From Prunella strophiata (lineage: Eukaryota; Chordata; Aves; Passeriformes; Prunellidae): a DNA stretch of 64,000 bases. The stretch is taken from the NCBI GenBank assembly GCA_036583965.1, contig JAZBQD010000019.1, positions 19,821,085-19,885,084 of the forward strand. The letters run 5' to 3'. Positions 11,927 through 24,363 of this stretch are shown in pieces; position 1 is the stretch's first letter, and each line of letters opens with the position of its first letter. The position numbers were made by a program, and so were the translations under genes. The notes beneath the pieces were generated by a model. It saw only the letters and a list, made by a program, of their open reading frames with translations, did not search any database and was not told where the DNA came from.

Positions 11927-12435
11927 TTCTCATCAGTCCTGGTTAACCAGAAAGGTCCCAAGCATCCGGAGGTTAGCCAATGTGATGCACATCTACAAGA
12001 AGAGTTGGAAGGAGGATGTGGAAATTTACAGGCCTGACAGCATGCCCTTGGTGCCAGAGAAGGTTATGGAACAGATTGAGTGTGACAGCATGGATGTACA
12101 GGACAACCAGGGGATCAGGCCCAGCCAGCATGGGTTTTGGAAAGGCAGGTGCTTGACCAAATGGATTTCCTTTTATGACCAGGTACCCTGACTAGTGGAT
12201 GAAGGAAAGGCTGTGGATGTTTCCACCTGGACTTCAGCAAAGTCTTTGGCACTGTCTCCCATAGATACTCCTGGGGAAGCTGGCAGCCCACAGCTTGGAC
12301 AGGAGCACTCTGTGCTGGGCTAAGACCTGTCTGCATGGCCAGGTCCAGAGAGCAGTGGTGGAGTCACATCCAGCTGGTGGCTTCACAGCAGGGGTTCCCT
12401 AGGGCTCAGTGTTGTGGTCAGTCTTGTTTTTTGTA
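11927..12435 (+). repeat. CR1 reverse-transcriptase segment, downstream half
   Basis: After the nested copy the older CR1 resumes with CATCAGTCCTGGTTAACC. The frame at 11841-12191 reads through the junction and shows CR1 reverse-transcriptase blocks: HQSWLT, RRLANV, IYKKSWKED, YRPDS, KVMEQI and DNQGIRPSQHGF. Shortly after a frameshift the reading HLDFSKVFG near 12227-12253 matches the catalytic block usually written LDFSKAFD. The metal-binding Asp of LDF is kept, while the final Asp is Gly. Stops and frameshifts make it inactive. Similarity fades before the FADD box, at about 12435. Confidence 0.87.
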
Positions 12436-13640
12436 CCAGGTCAAGTAAGTCAGGAGCACATAAACCATTGGTAGAGGGGGTGGGTGGCAAGGAACAGCAT
12501 AAGAGTGTACCCCTGATCTTTATAACCTCCAACTCACTTCCATTCCTATTTCTTATTCCTTCTTCCTCAATCATGCCATTTTCCAGGTAGCTGAAGTGAG
12601 CTTTCAAACAGTAGAAATCAATAGGGAAAATGAAAATAAGGCAAGGGTCATCCAAGCTACATCATGCATTTGGATGCAGGAGGACAAGAAAACAGCACAG
12701 AGCTCTTGATCTTGGTGATAATCCATGTCACCATTGGAATATGGAAAAATTGAAGACCAAAAATGTGGAATAAAATTAATCAGCAGAGTTAATGTGAACA
12801 CTTCTTTCCTTGACACAGAGGGGAAAGCAAGGGCTCCTCAATTCTCATGCCTTCTATCATTACATTAGAGGAGGAGCTACAAGATCATAGGTGAAGGACA
12901 GCAGGGATGGATGAAGGAAGAAAACACCTTCCCACATTCATACATTCACAGAAGAAGTACATAGTAGGGATAGAAAGATGAGTGGAGCAAAGACACAGAT
13001 GAACATTGCCATTGATGGGGCAGCATCTGGCAGAGTGAAGCTCCAACTAGGAGTACCACTCTGATTCTGGAACAAGAGCAGGGAGAGGAAACAGCAGAAA
13101 AGTACTGCTTTCCCCTTCACACACACAGCTGTGGAGAGCTACCTGAGGGTGTTAAGAACCAAAAGAAGAGCTGCTCCTGTGAGCCATGCTGTCATGAGTG
13201 AAGAATTAGCACTGGAGACTTACACACTAAAATATATGCCAGTAATCATCTGCATGCTGTGGACTATGTTAAGACATTGTGTAGTTTTCTCTGTGCAACA
13301 TTCTGAGCTAAGAACTACATCTGGTCATTAATGACACAGATAAAGTTACTAGTTATAATAGCAAGCTCTGAAATGTAATCTTGCTGTAAAAAGTCCCATA
13401 CCTTTTTACAAGTTCTGTTTCCTAGCAGTGCTGACTCCATCCTCCTTCTTCACCACAGCACTGCTACCTGAATTTTGTCTCCTCCTATCTTCTTGGTCCC
13501 TCCTTTTATACTACTCAATGTCATAAGATGTACCTGTGTCTTATTAAGGGCACCTGTTCCAAATCTTAGTAATCAGAACAGCTGCAACTCTTTAGGGGGT
13601 GAAATTACCTTCAGTACTACCTCCCACAACATCTAGTGCC
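12436..13640. other. Unassigned sequence, no feature recognised
   Basis: No repeat family is recognised. Minus-strand frames of 62-90 codons at 12383-13126 are close to what chance gives here and have no motifs. Confidence 0.45.
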
Positions 13641-13659
13641 TTTTTTTTTTTTTTTTTTT
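13641..13659. repeat. T19 homopolymer tract
   Basis: Nineteen consecutive T. Read on the minus strand it is a poly(A) tract, but no AATAAA-bearing retrocopy is evident next to it. Confidence 0.9.
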
Positions 13660-16600
13660 CCTCACAATTCCATCAGAAGTGTAAGAAAACTGTCCTTGGT
13701 CTAATGCAAGGCTTCACATTCAACATACTTGAGAGAAATGCCACCAATTTTCTGGCCTCAATGTTTCTTTAGTGTTGAAAAGTTTTGGGGCTTTTTATAT
13801 AGAAGGCACAATATGATTCATCCTGTCTAAATCTTGGAGGTACCTCTTTGCTTATTGCTAGAATTGCTAAGCCAGAAAGAGGACTTACTGTGGGATAGGC
13901 CTGTGAAATAAACCAAGACTTCAGTCACAAAATTCACTTCACTCTAAGTGGCCTGGCAAACCTCCAGGAGTCTTAGTCTACATTGGGGAATTTGTAAATC
14001 TGATAAATAGCTAGAGGTAAAAGCATAATTAAAAGATTCAAAGCTAAAGGTTACAGATATTCAGCCATTGAATTCCTGCTGGTTTAGGAGATTACTGACA
14101 TCATATATAACATTTCAGAAGTCTTTCTGGGGTAGAAGATTAGTAGAAGAACTAATTTTTCTTTCTTTGAAATTATTTAGCTGCACAAAAAGTGCAATTT
14201 TGTTTCTTTAGGTGGTACTGCAGCTGCCACTCTCAGGAACATTAAATTCCAGAGCAGCAGTAGCCAGCTTGGGTTCTTAAGAAGGAACATATTTGATCTT
14301 TAATGACTTTTTTCTTTCCTCATCAAGACTCTGAACTTGATTCAACAGTTCTTCTAAGGCTTCTCACCTCCTGAAACAGAGTGGCACTGTGTACAAAAGT
14401 CTTCCTTCAGTTTAGTTTGCAGCTTTTTCTTATGGTGTCTGCACATCTGACAAAGGTGACAATTCAGGATGAGGCTTGACAATGCCCCACTTATAACTAA
14501 AAGCTTAATTTTACTTTATATTAATAAAGTAAAAGTACTGGATTTTGACCTGTTGCTGCAGTAAAAATTTCTGCATCTTTTGGCTTTAAAATGTGAGGAT
14601 ATGTAAGAAATATTTTAAGAAGACAGCTGAGAGATGAAACAAATTACTTCTGGGCATTATTGGCCTCCTTAGATTTACTCTTTTTTACATTATATATTCA
14701 AAAGCACATACCATAATATTGTAGATGCAGCTCTGCTGTCCATTATATATATAATACATGTCCATTGATGATGTTCAAGTTATCTTTAGCAAGCAGTACC
14801 CATTGCTGAAATAATATTTTCAGGAACATAGATATTTCATTTTCTGTCCAGTGTTCTTTGAGAGACAAAACTGGTTACAATAAGATGTATGTTTAAGCTT
14901 GAAACAGCCTTAAAAATAGACATTATTGATGGTAACATGCTTACCAGCACTGTTGGTAAGTAAGCCAATTTTAAACCCATCTCTTGTGAAAAGGATCCCA
15001 TTAGTATTATTAGTATCATTAGTACTTTATCTTGGGGAATAGAAAGGATTATACTGTCAAAAGAGAACGGCATGAATTGTCACTTATCCAGTTGATACCC
15101 TAGGGATAACTGGCAATGTAAGGACAATCTTCAGTTGTCTTGAGGGTCTCAACACTTCAGCACGTTCTGAGGATTGATGGCTAGTCCTTTAACCATTCCA
15201 TGGGCATTTCTGAGATTTCAAAATTTCAAGATATCTTGTATGGCTATAATAACTAAATATTCAGCCTATGCTTTGCTGCACCACTCACCTGGGAAAATAT
15301 GATGTGTCTGGATCAGGTGTAGGTTGACAAGTGCATTGCTTCCAAATCAGATAGGATCAAGGGATTTTATGCTGATTTTGCAATGGCTACAGGAGGCCAG
15401 ATGACACATTATTCAGGTTCACTTTAATCTGGCACTACAAAGGTTAAAAAATTGATTTACTATACTATTTATTACAGCCTAGGTTTCCTAGGGACAAAAA
15501 AGTCTTAACTGAGGAAGTCATGCTGCAGAATTGCTTTTAGTGATTGTACAACTTAGTTAGCAAATTCTAGCTCTCCTTTGCCTCATGTTGAACAGGATTT
15601 GATCCTCGCTTCCACACAAAGAAGCTGAATAAATTACCTTCAAACACATTTGTTATTATGCAATAGTTTTTTTCAATCCTCTCTGCTAGAGTAGCTATGT
15701 TTTACATGAATATTAATTAACTGAGCCCAAGAGAGCAAGAAAAGAAGGGTGCAAAATTGCCTATATATCCTGGTGATTATAATACCAAGAAGTATGGTTC
15801 AAGACTTTGTTTCAGATGAAACTTATTTATTCAATGTGAAGTGAAAACTTTTCAGTACTCTCTGGAAATTTCCAACCAATTCTCACTGAGTTTAGTATTT
15901 GTGCTCTCTATATTATAATGATATGCTGTAAGATTGAAAAGCACACATTGTGTTTTTTTTTAAATAAAACCCTTATCTACGTTAGAATGTGGACATCACA
16001 AGCTGTTAAAAAGTCCTTTTTCTCTCATGTTATTATTATTTATACTGCAAAAGTCTCTATGCTCACTTAGGCTGTGTACAGATGCATCACAATAAAATCC
16101 ATTCAAAGGAGGACATCATGGAAGTGATTGGTCAGAGTAAAATACTCAAATGTGTGTCAAATTCTACTTCTCTAGAAGGTTTTAGGAGTGTGAGATAGAA
16201 ATCATAACCTTCCTCAATAGAATTAGGTTTCTACAGTAAATCTTTCAAATGAAAATGCTTTCCCTCTCAGCATTCATGTATTCACTCCCCAAAGGATGTG
16301 TGAGTAAGTGATGAGCAAGAGAAGAAAGGTTTCAGGTATATTAATCCACTAAACCACCACACCATGATTGCTAGTCACAAGATGTCATAAGTCTGTGTCA
16401 TTTGCCTGCTTTCAAACTTCCAGCTAAGGTACTCCACAGCTCTCTACTGAGCTGTCCTCTTTTTCTGACTTAGAACCTATGCACTTTTTCCTGATCTGAA
16501 ATTAATTATCCGGATTACAATCTCTGACACCTTAGAACTGGATTTTCTTCCCACAGCTAAATAAAATTGTTATGACACCTATTAAGTGTTATTATGTAAT

Positions 16601-17924
16601 GAAAAAGAGCTAGGAGGATTGTTGTGTGCCTATACTCACATATTTTACCTCTCCCTGCTACTGGATAAAATCAGTTCCTGCCACCTCAGAAACCCCATAC
16701 TCAGCACTCTCCCTGCTGGAGTGTATGGAAGATACTTCATTTGCTCAGTGCACTGCTGTAAGTCCAAGACTTCTGCCTGTTTTTTTAGTGAGTCTTCTTG
16801 CAGATAATTCAAAATTGCAGAAATCATTACAAAAATTTAATTTGCACAGGAGACTGATAATTATGGAAGCAACTGCCTTCCCCCAACACTGTGTCCTGCA
16901 GATAATAAATACAGGCCTGCTCTATTCAGAGCTGACTTAAGCTAGATCAGTTTTGGAGTTCTACAGCAACAGAATTCCAAGTTCATAACACTTTAGATAG
17001 AACTTCATAAGTTTATGGCTTCCTGACTTTGGTCACAAAGAAGTAGAGAAGTTGAATCACAACACTAGATATTATTGCTCAGCTATCAGCAACCTTATTG
17101 TATTTAAGTTCTCAAACTCTGTATCTCAGGCTAACCTCAATAAAAAGAAAGATATAAAAAATATATATAATTGGAACACAATATTGTTGTGGTATTCAAC
17201 TATTGTGGAGGTCATTGTAGACTGAAATTGAGCACCTTCTGTATGAAAAAGTAAAAGAAAAACACATAAAATAATGGCACTACCTGCTCCACTATAGTGC
17301 TCATCTGAGGAAAAAAGTAAAAATGGATCTCTGGAAGAAGAGACACAGAGAAAGAGGTAGAGAAAGAGATATGCATAAAGCCATACAGCAAAATAGACTC
17401 TAATCTCCTGAATGCCTGGCCATGATCACAGTGTTGTTAAACACCACAGATACCACAGGTCAAATATGGACTAACATACTGTACCAGGATACACACACCC
17501 TGTGACATAGAAGATACTGGGGAGGGAGCTCTTATTCCACTGTCCATGCACCTGGAGTTGTGTGCTGTACTAAGCAGTGTTAACTGTGAGGTTAGTTGTG
17601 GTAAATACCCAAAACATCCTGGGCCAAACTCTAACTAGACATCCAATATCATTTCCCAGCGACCAAATTTAGGTTATAGTGTATTTGTGACCTGCAAATG
17701 CTTTGAGACCTTTTTGTTGCTTATTTTTAAAGCATAAAATTCTTGTACTTTTGTTGGGATTTCTGTAACAGGGCAACATTTGAAGGTAGTGTGAGGTCTC
17801 TAAAAATGTGTTTATACAACACACACGTCTCAGGCTAAATTTGCTCTTTCCTCTGAAAGAATTTGTTTTAATCCCTCAGCTTTGAATTCATTGTTGGTTT
17901 CCTTCCAGGATTGCATTCTTCCAT
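13660..17924. other. Long unique AT-rich stretch
   Basis: No repeat family is recognised over 4.2 kb. Frames of 78 codons (14837-15073, minus) and 104 codons (16626-16940, plus) have no motif and overlap equally open frames on other strands. A small hairpin at 14509-14534 is listed separately. Confidence 0.5.
14509..14534. other. Perfect 11-bp AT-rich inverted repeat
   Basis: TTTTACTTTAT (14509-14519) and ATAAAGTAAAA (14524-14534) pair perfectly around the 4-nt loop ATTA. The composition is so AT-rich that chance is a fair explanation. Confidence 0.8.
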
Positions 17925-18160
17925 TATAGACTGGTAATAATAATGCTTGGTATTTATAGAGCACTTTATATTCTCAAATCTCTTTGCAAGCATTCATTAT
18001 TTCATCACTATAGATTTAAAATAATTCAGTCCTATTTTAGAAGAGCCAAATGGAAGGCATTGAAACACTGAGGACTTCAATCTCAAAACAAGTTGTGGCA
18101 GAAATGGCAAAAATCAGAGACCTCTGACTTCTGAGATCATGGTACCTACCTAATACGTAG
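17925..18160 (+). repeat. Ancient interspersed repeat (MIR/L2/CR1-L3-like)
   Basis: The order of motifs is that of the deeply conserved vertebrate SINE/LINE tail. TAATAATAATGCTTGGTATTT and ATAGAGCACTTTATATTCTC run into CTTTGCAAGCATTCATTA (17936-18000). TCCTATTTTAGAAGAGCCAAA, ACACTGAGGACTTC and CAAGTTGTGGCAGAAATGG follow (18030-18107), then ACCTCTGACTTCTGAGA (18119-18136). These correspond to the 'gcactttacaa..cattttacagatg..aaactgag..tgtggcagag..tctgactcc' series. The copy is very diverged, so it predates the bird-specific repeats here. The exact family cannot be fixed by eye. Confidence 0.7.
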
Positions 18161-20334
18161 CACTTATCAAAATAGTTACTAAAATTAATCAAAAGGGAAA
18201 ACCAAGGCAGAAAGCAACTTACAAAGGTCAACATGTGTCATAGACTAAACCATACCATTATTACTGAGAGCTCAGTGGAATAATGGAGTTGGAAATTTTG
18301 TGACATTTGTTTTGGATAAAAGTGAAAATACAAGTTGTAATTCTGAAAACCACTCATGCACTACTGGTTTGAGGCACATTTTTGAGAAATTATTTCATGA
18401 AATAGTTTCATTGGTTTTTTTCCCAGCAGGATTAGGGACATTTAAAATAAATAAATTTATTTAGTTAGCTTGTATTCCACTCTTTTTTCCCCTTCTTTTA
18501 GATGAAGCATGCTTTCACAGCGAATCAGACCACTAGACTAATTTGTATCCAGTGAATAGCATGTAGTTGTAATAGCCAATGTGTGAAGAACTGGAAAAAT
18601 ATAAAATGCATCCAGCTAATTTTGCATTGTTTTCCAAGAAATATGTACTTTTTCAGAGGTTATTTCCAATAGCAGATTTTAACGAAATAAAAACAATCTG
18701 TTGGCATTTTTTTGTCTTGGGTAATTGAGCTGAATTATACAACACTCAGAAAATCAGGCAATAAATCTGGAAAGTTAAATGCTCCCCCATTTGTCTGTTC
18801 TTCCTCATTAGAAGACAACGAGACACTGGAAGGTGGTTAACTCTCTGGAAGTCAAAAATCTTTACAAAAGCTACCAACAATTATAAACAACCAACTTACC
18901 ATGTCATAACAAATTACCTTTTTTTTTCAGCTGACTCTTCTAAATTGATTCCTCACACACCCCCTGCTCTTCTGCAATTGCCAAGTAATTTACTTCACAT
19001 TTGCAGTGGGCTGGAAGCAGATAGATAAAATGATCTAGCTGAACTGCTGAATCCTTCACAACAGTAGCATGTTTTCATGTAAACAACTGTGCTGGAAGGA
19101 GCCTGAGCAAATTCCTCTACCCTCATGTGGGCTTTGTCTGCCTGAGCTCAGAGCCACCTTTGCCACAGTGCAGCTGGTGACACTGGCAGAGGCTCCCTGA
19201 GAGGCTCCAGGGGAAGCTGATTTCAAGGACTGACCCATGGGAGCTGATTTCAGGACAGAAACTCTTGGTCCCTGCCTGAGTTAGAGCTCCCACCATAGCC
19301 ATATACCTGACTGTGGAGTCTCTGGTCTGGGGCCTCAAACCATGAACAGACTTTTCAGCTGGATATCAGTTGTGATCAGAAACTTGCCTGATGCCCTGGT
19401 GTGGGACATCCTTTCTGATTGCAAAGCAAATAGTACTCTCTCTACCTCTCAGTTTTTGGGTACAGCACTTTATGATGTTTAGAAACACATCAGACAGTAA
19501 AGTGTAATCTAGAAGGAGTTCCAACTGATTCAACAATGTGATCCATATAGTCAGCAGCTTTGATTTTCATTTTGTCTGTGTAAACATATTTAATAAAATG
19601 GCAGATGGTACAATTCACTGTGTCACTGCCAAAGATGTTTTTATTTCAACATGTTTATGATCAATTAACCTTTAGCATTCCCTATACAAAGTGTGCATTG
19701 TACACCTAAGACATGTGGATTTATTCCTATCTCTCTATTAGATGACTGAAGTAATAAAAGTGGCACACAGTAAACATTTGTGTTTATTGCTGAATATGGA
19801 ATTGTTACTTTCCATAGAGTGAACAAATATCCACGTGATGAATATTTCTAGTCATTATCAGAAAGCAGTTGTGAATATAGGTGACTTGAATAGCAGTTCA
19901 GACTGGAAAACAGGTTTGAGGGTACTGTGTTTGAGAACTTTGCACCCCACCGTGCCCATCTGAAAATAAACTCTACAAACTTTTAGAACACCTGCTGTGA
20001 AATCTGTGAAGAAAATCTTGCAGTGATAAGATGTATCATTAACAGTACCTGGAATTTTCCTGTTAGCTGCTGAGGAATCCCTTCAGTGCAGGTAGCTCTG
20101 TTTGCAGCTGCAGTGTGAGCTGCAGGTTGAGCTCTGGGTGGGAGGAACCCAAGGCCAGGGGCCATGAAATGCCAACACTTTGCATAATGGCCCAGCCAGG
20201 TGAGGGGCACACTCAGAAACACAGCACGAGTCAATGACCACTGGTTTTTGTGGGCTTACACTGTGAGAGTATAGCCCAGGTAGCCCTTTGTTCAGGGTCC
20301 TTTCTGAGACACCTGGCTCCAGCTGTTAGTCTGA
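18161..20334. other. Unassigned sequence with a GC-richer block at 19080-19400
   Basis: Most is AT-rich. The block at 19080-19400 is richer in G and C and contains a near-duplicate (GCTGATTTCAAGGAC at 19216 and GCTGATTTCAGGACA at 19243). It could be an old repeat, but no family is recognised. A second GC-richer block lies at 20060-20230. Confidence 0.4.
18386..18409. other. 24-bp near-perfect palindrome
   Basis: TATTTCATGAAATA (18391-18404) is a perfect 14-bp palindrome. The flanking GAAAT and GTTTC extend it to 24 bp with one T-G mismatch pair. It contains TTCATGAA, which resembles a half-spaced STAT-type site, but nothing else supports a regulatory role. Confidence 0.7.
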
Positions 20335-20380
20335 TGTCACACCAATATTGAATTATTTGTCACACCAATATTGAATTATT
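20335..20380. repeat. Perfect two-copy tandem duplication of 23 bp
   Basis: Positions 20335-20357 and 20358-20380 are identical; the unit begins TGTCACACCAATATTG. Perfect identity implies a recent slippage or duplication event, or an unfixed length variant. Confidence 0.95.
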
Positions 20381-23300
20381 TTAAGGGTCCAGAGGTCTGG
20401 TACTCTGTTATGAGAAACGGAGTTGAGAAGGTAAGGAACCCTTGTGTGAGTGTGGGGTGTGTAGGAGGTCAAGTGGGGCACCTTTCAGGTTCCTGGAGCC
20501 ACACACTGAGAAGGGGCTTCAGTCCCAGCAATGAAAGTCTCTGGTGGTGGAATTGTGACTGACAGAGGGGCTTCTGGATGGTCAGACAGGAAAGTTTCCT
20601 TAACACAGTTCTGCATTTGCAATGTTCACAGAAACATCTGATTCTGTTTCCTGTGTCAACACAAATCAGAATCCCCTAGTTATTTTAACTTTGAAGATAA
20701 TTCCAAGCAAAATGAGCACCCCAATAAGAGGGAATGTGGACAGCTTCAAAGTTAAAACTTCTGTCTTCTGGTTTGAAAGCCTCTGTGGGGTTCCAACTCA
20801 CAGACCTTGTTCAGATGTTAGTCTCAGCTTAGCTCCTGATGGAGGGCAGTGGACTGCACAAGGTTTCTAGTGCTATTTGACATGCATCTGGGACTTTCTG
20901 CAAGAGGAAAGGGATTGAAAACTGAAATTAGTTTTCTACCCTGGAGAAATTTGTTGGTGCAGAAAATAGCTGTCTCCATGTCTGTGCCCCTGGCTTTCTT
21001 AAAGGATTTCTGTGTGACTTGTCATTGGCACAAAGGCTTTCTGAGAACTCTGCACACTGTGACCACTTGTATATGTAGCTGAATTTTCAGGCTTGAAATC
21101 CTCTCACATGGAGGCAGTGTGAGGGTCAAGCAAGCTTTTATTAGGTATTAACTGATTGAGTACCTCTATAGAGGCTAGTACCACATAGAAATATGATGGT
21201 TACTGGGCTTGAGGAGCTTTGGTTGCTGCAGTCTGCTCTCCTGCAGCTGAGACTGGTGCTTGTCATGACAGAGGAGAAATCAGTATCTGTCTATGTAAGT
21301 ATTCCTTGTCTATCATCCTTCATCTCTGGTTCCCCTGGAACCGATGAGTTCACAGAGAAAAACATCCCCTCAGGCACTCACCCCAGCAGGGGACACTAGT
21401 GCATTTAGCATTATCAGTTGAACATTAATGCCTAGCTCTTGGGCCTCAGTTAGAAGTCAGTATATACCAACTGTAGAGGTGGATGGAGATCTGCTGAACT
21501 CTGTCTCTCAGCTGTAAATGGCATGAAGAGCACTTCCTGTCTGTCACACTTGCAAGCCACTACCAGCTCTGCCATTTTGGCTTTGCACTGAACCATACTG
21601 GGAATGTTCACACAGCTGAAAGCTCCCTCAACAGGGGTGGTTCCTCAGGCCTGGCCAAAAGCTGAAGCCTTGATCCTGTCCCTTTGCATTCATATAGATC
21701 TTAAAAAACAAGTTCAGTTTCATGATGAGCTCTTGCCCAGGCTATATACTGCCTAAATGTGTTTTATTTTGATTGAAGTAGATTTGAAAACATGTGAACA
21801 CCAGATTTCTTGGCTGCTAGTGCTATCTCAGAATCCGAATAAGCTGTCTGTGTAGATAAATTCTTGGAGAGAGCATTGAAAGCAAGTTGTTTTCAACCCA
21901 TGAGATTTTTAATAAACTGAGTAGCTTTGTGTGGCATATCATGAGATAGCTTTCAGTGTTTGTGACTATTCCAAGTGGGAGATTATCCTGAAGAGTGTGT
22001 TTCTTCTCCTGGGAAAAGAGAAGGAATTCTTCCAGCTACAGGATAGGAAATATCATACTCTCTTCCAGTAAAACATGGAAGCCTTCTGCTCTTAAGTGTT
22101 TGCCAGGTGATTCTGAATGACTGCAATAGCCTATAAGTAAAAAGTTACATAGGTCACATTACAAAGCATCTCTAGACTATCCTACAAAAATATAGTATGC
22201 TCACAAACCCTTACATATACATGTGCCCAAGGAAGAACAACTCAAATAATTTATATTTTGTTTTTAACCACATTTTTCTATTATTTACACAAAACAAGAC
22301 CAAATTATTTTTAACTTGATCACCCAAAAACAACAAAAAAAATCTTTCACACAAGCAATTGTAATGCTCCATCTTGATGACAAAAAAGCTCCACACCAGG
22401 ATCCCATGTTGGTTTTATGCAAAACTTACCATTTGAGGTAAGAATCTTTAAAAAAAAATTATAATTAGGCTTTAATATCTATTCACCATATCAGGATGAG
22501 CACTAACCATGCATGAGAACATTTGAAATACACTAAGGACACACTTTTTGACCCGTGTGCTTAAACCAAGCACACAAACTGACTGCACACAATCTATTTT
22601 GTCATATCGTCTCTAATTATGCATTTTCTTCACTGAGGTACAAGTAAGGGAATATAGCCAAAATAATCTTGCAGAATTTATAGCCCTGCAAATTAAGGCC
22701 TTAAATAGCTATATAATTCCATGAGTTTCTTGTAATCTACCTTTTTTTTTCCCCCTCATATTTAACTCTGCCAGGGAAGTGCCAAAGAACATAAAAAGTC
22801 TCTAAGTCCTCAAAATATTGAAATAAAACGTAATTCTAAACCCTTCATACTAAAATGTGATGTTCTAGCTGAACAAGCAAGAATGTAGGAATGACATTCT
22901 TAGGAAAAGCTTCTTTCATTTTTTTTTTCCATCTGGAAAGAAAGAAAACAATATCCCATAATGGATGTCTTCTTAAGTGGTTTCTAACCCAAGTCTGCTG
23001 ATTGAAGACACTTGAGTAGTTATAGCATAGTTCTGTCTTTTTTGAGGAAAGCCTTTCTACTGGCCCATGTTCCATAAATGAAGCCCTAAGAGAATTTTTT
23101 TGTACTGATTTCTGTTTGAGGTTCTCATTGGGCATCAGTTAATTAAACAGGTCCCAGTCCTGCAAAAATCTGATTTTACTGCTCCAACTGATGCAAAATG
23201 ATCTATAGAAGTCTTGACAACTCCTTAAATTGAGCTCTAAGTATTTCCCAAATACATAAATAAACAGAGGCAGTACTTTGAAACTATGAGAGTTGTGGAT

Positions 23301-23713
23301 GCTCAAAAACCTTGCTGCATTTACCTTTACTGGTATTTATTACTGATTCAATTTTCATTACCTATAATCTGAATTGTAAATGGCAAACTGTCTTCTCTAC
23401 AAACATCAGCGACAGACACCAAAGTTCCTGTCCCCAGATTATTTAGACTATACTTAGATTTTTGCTTTGTGTCAATTGAGTTCAGAGATTGAACAGAATG
23501 AAGCAACAGCTACAGTGTGTTCCCTTATATTGTGGTGAAAGATTATGCTACTCAGTATTGGCAATTAAATAGCTGCCTTCAGCTTTAATAACTCTCCTTC
23601 CTTCTTAATTATTTTTGATCAGCATGCTCTTCCCAGGCATGTATGAGGCAATTTTGTTGGGTATGAGAAAGGTGTTCTTTGGCATCAGCAGCTCTTTGAC
23701 TGGTGCAAGTGCT
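20381..23713. other. Unassigned sequence containing a foldback at 20683-20757
   Basis: Between 20400 and 21660 the DNA is less AT-rich than its surroundings and holds several frames of 63-82 codons on the plus strand. None carries a recognisable motif. The remainder to 23713 is AT-rich and featureless. Confidence 0.4.
20683..20757. repeat. Inverted repeat, 14-bp perfect arms and 47-nt spacer
   Basis: TTTTAACTTTGAAG (20683-20696) and CTTCAAAGTTAAAA (20744-20757) are exact reverse complements. The pairing extends imperfectly outward: CAAATCAGAA on the left (20662-20671) opposes TTCTGGTTTG on the right (20765-20774), giving arms of about 34 bp. This could be a small foldback element or a structured RNA stem. 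I do not recognise a transposon family. Confidence 0.8.
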
Positions 23714-23741
23714 AATAAAAGAAAAAAAAAAAAAAAAAAAA
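23714..23741 (+). repeat. AATAAA followed by an A20 tract
   Basis: AATAAA at 23714-23719 is followed by 20 A at 23722-23741. The pattern looks like the 3' end of a polyadenylated retrocopy, but the spacing is too short for a normal cleavage site and no gene is recognisable upstream. Confidence 0.75.
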
Positions 23742-24063
23742 GGCAAGCCTGCTAATTGTGAGTGATTTGCTTTCTCATCCCAAGCTGATGGAGAAATAAT
23801 TTTGATGAAGGATTCAGAGTCAGGAAGCATCAAGTGAGTTCACTCCAGATTCATTTCCCTTTCCAAAAGCAAATAGTTGTGGCTGGAGTATGGAGCTGAA
23901 TTTTATCTGCCCCATTCATGGTGGGATGAGTAGGCCATATATTTGTCAGACATTTAATTTAATCAATGCAATTTAATTATGTTTCGATGCAAAACCACCT
24001 GTGACCTTCCATCTGCTAACAAATTTCACCCATCCCTGCATATATGCACACACTCTTCAAAAG

Positions 24064-24081
24064 AAAAAAAAAAAAAAAAAA
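24064..24081 (+). repeat. A18 homopolymer tract
   Basis: Eighteen consecutive A, the second of three poly(A) tracts within 670 bp. Confidence 0.9.
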
Positions 24082-24363
24082 TTGTATTCCTGGAGGTATA
24101 AAGGCAATAAGGTTTCTGACTACTGCAGCTGGATACATCTGCTCATACTGTCTTTCCAGAGAGTTGGTAGACAGGAGATTGCCTTTAAAGAAAGAGTTGA
24201 GAAGCATCCATTCAGAGAAAATAAAAATTGCCTAGGTGAGCTGATGGAAGCCAAAGTGATGAAGGTGACTGTATTTCAGTTCACACTGTGCAGGAGAAGG
24301 GAAATGTGGCTTCAAGAGTACAACTCATTTTTTTATCCATAGAAACTTGACAAAATACTAAGC

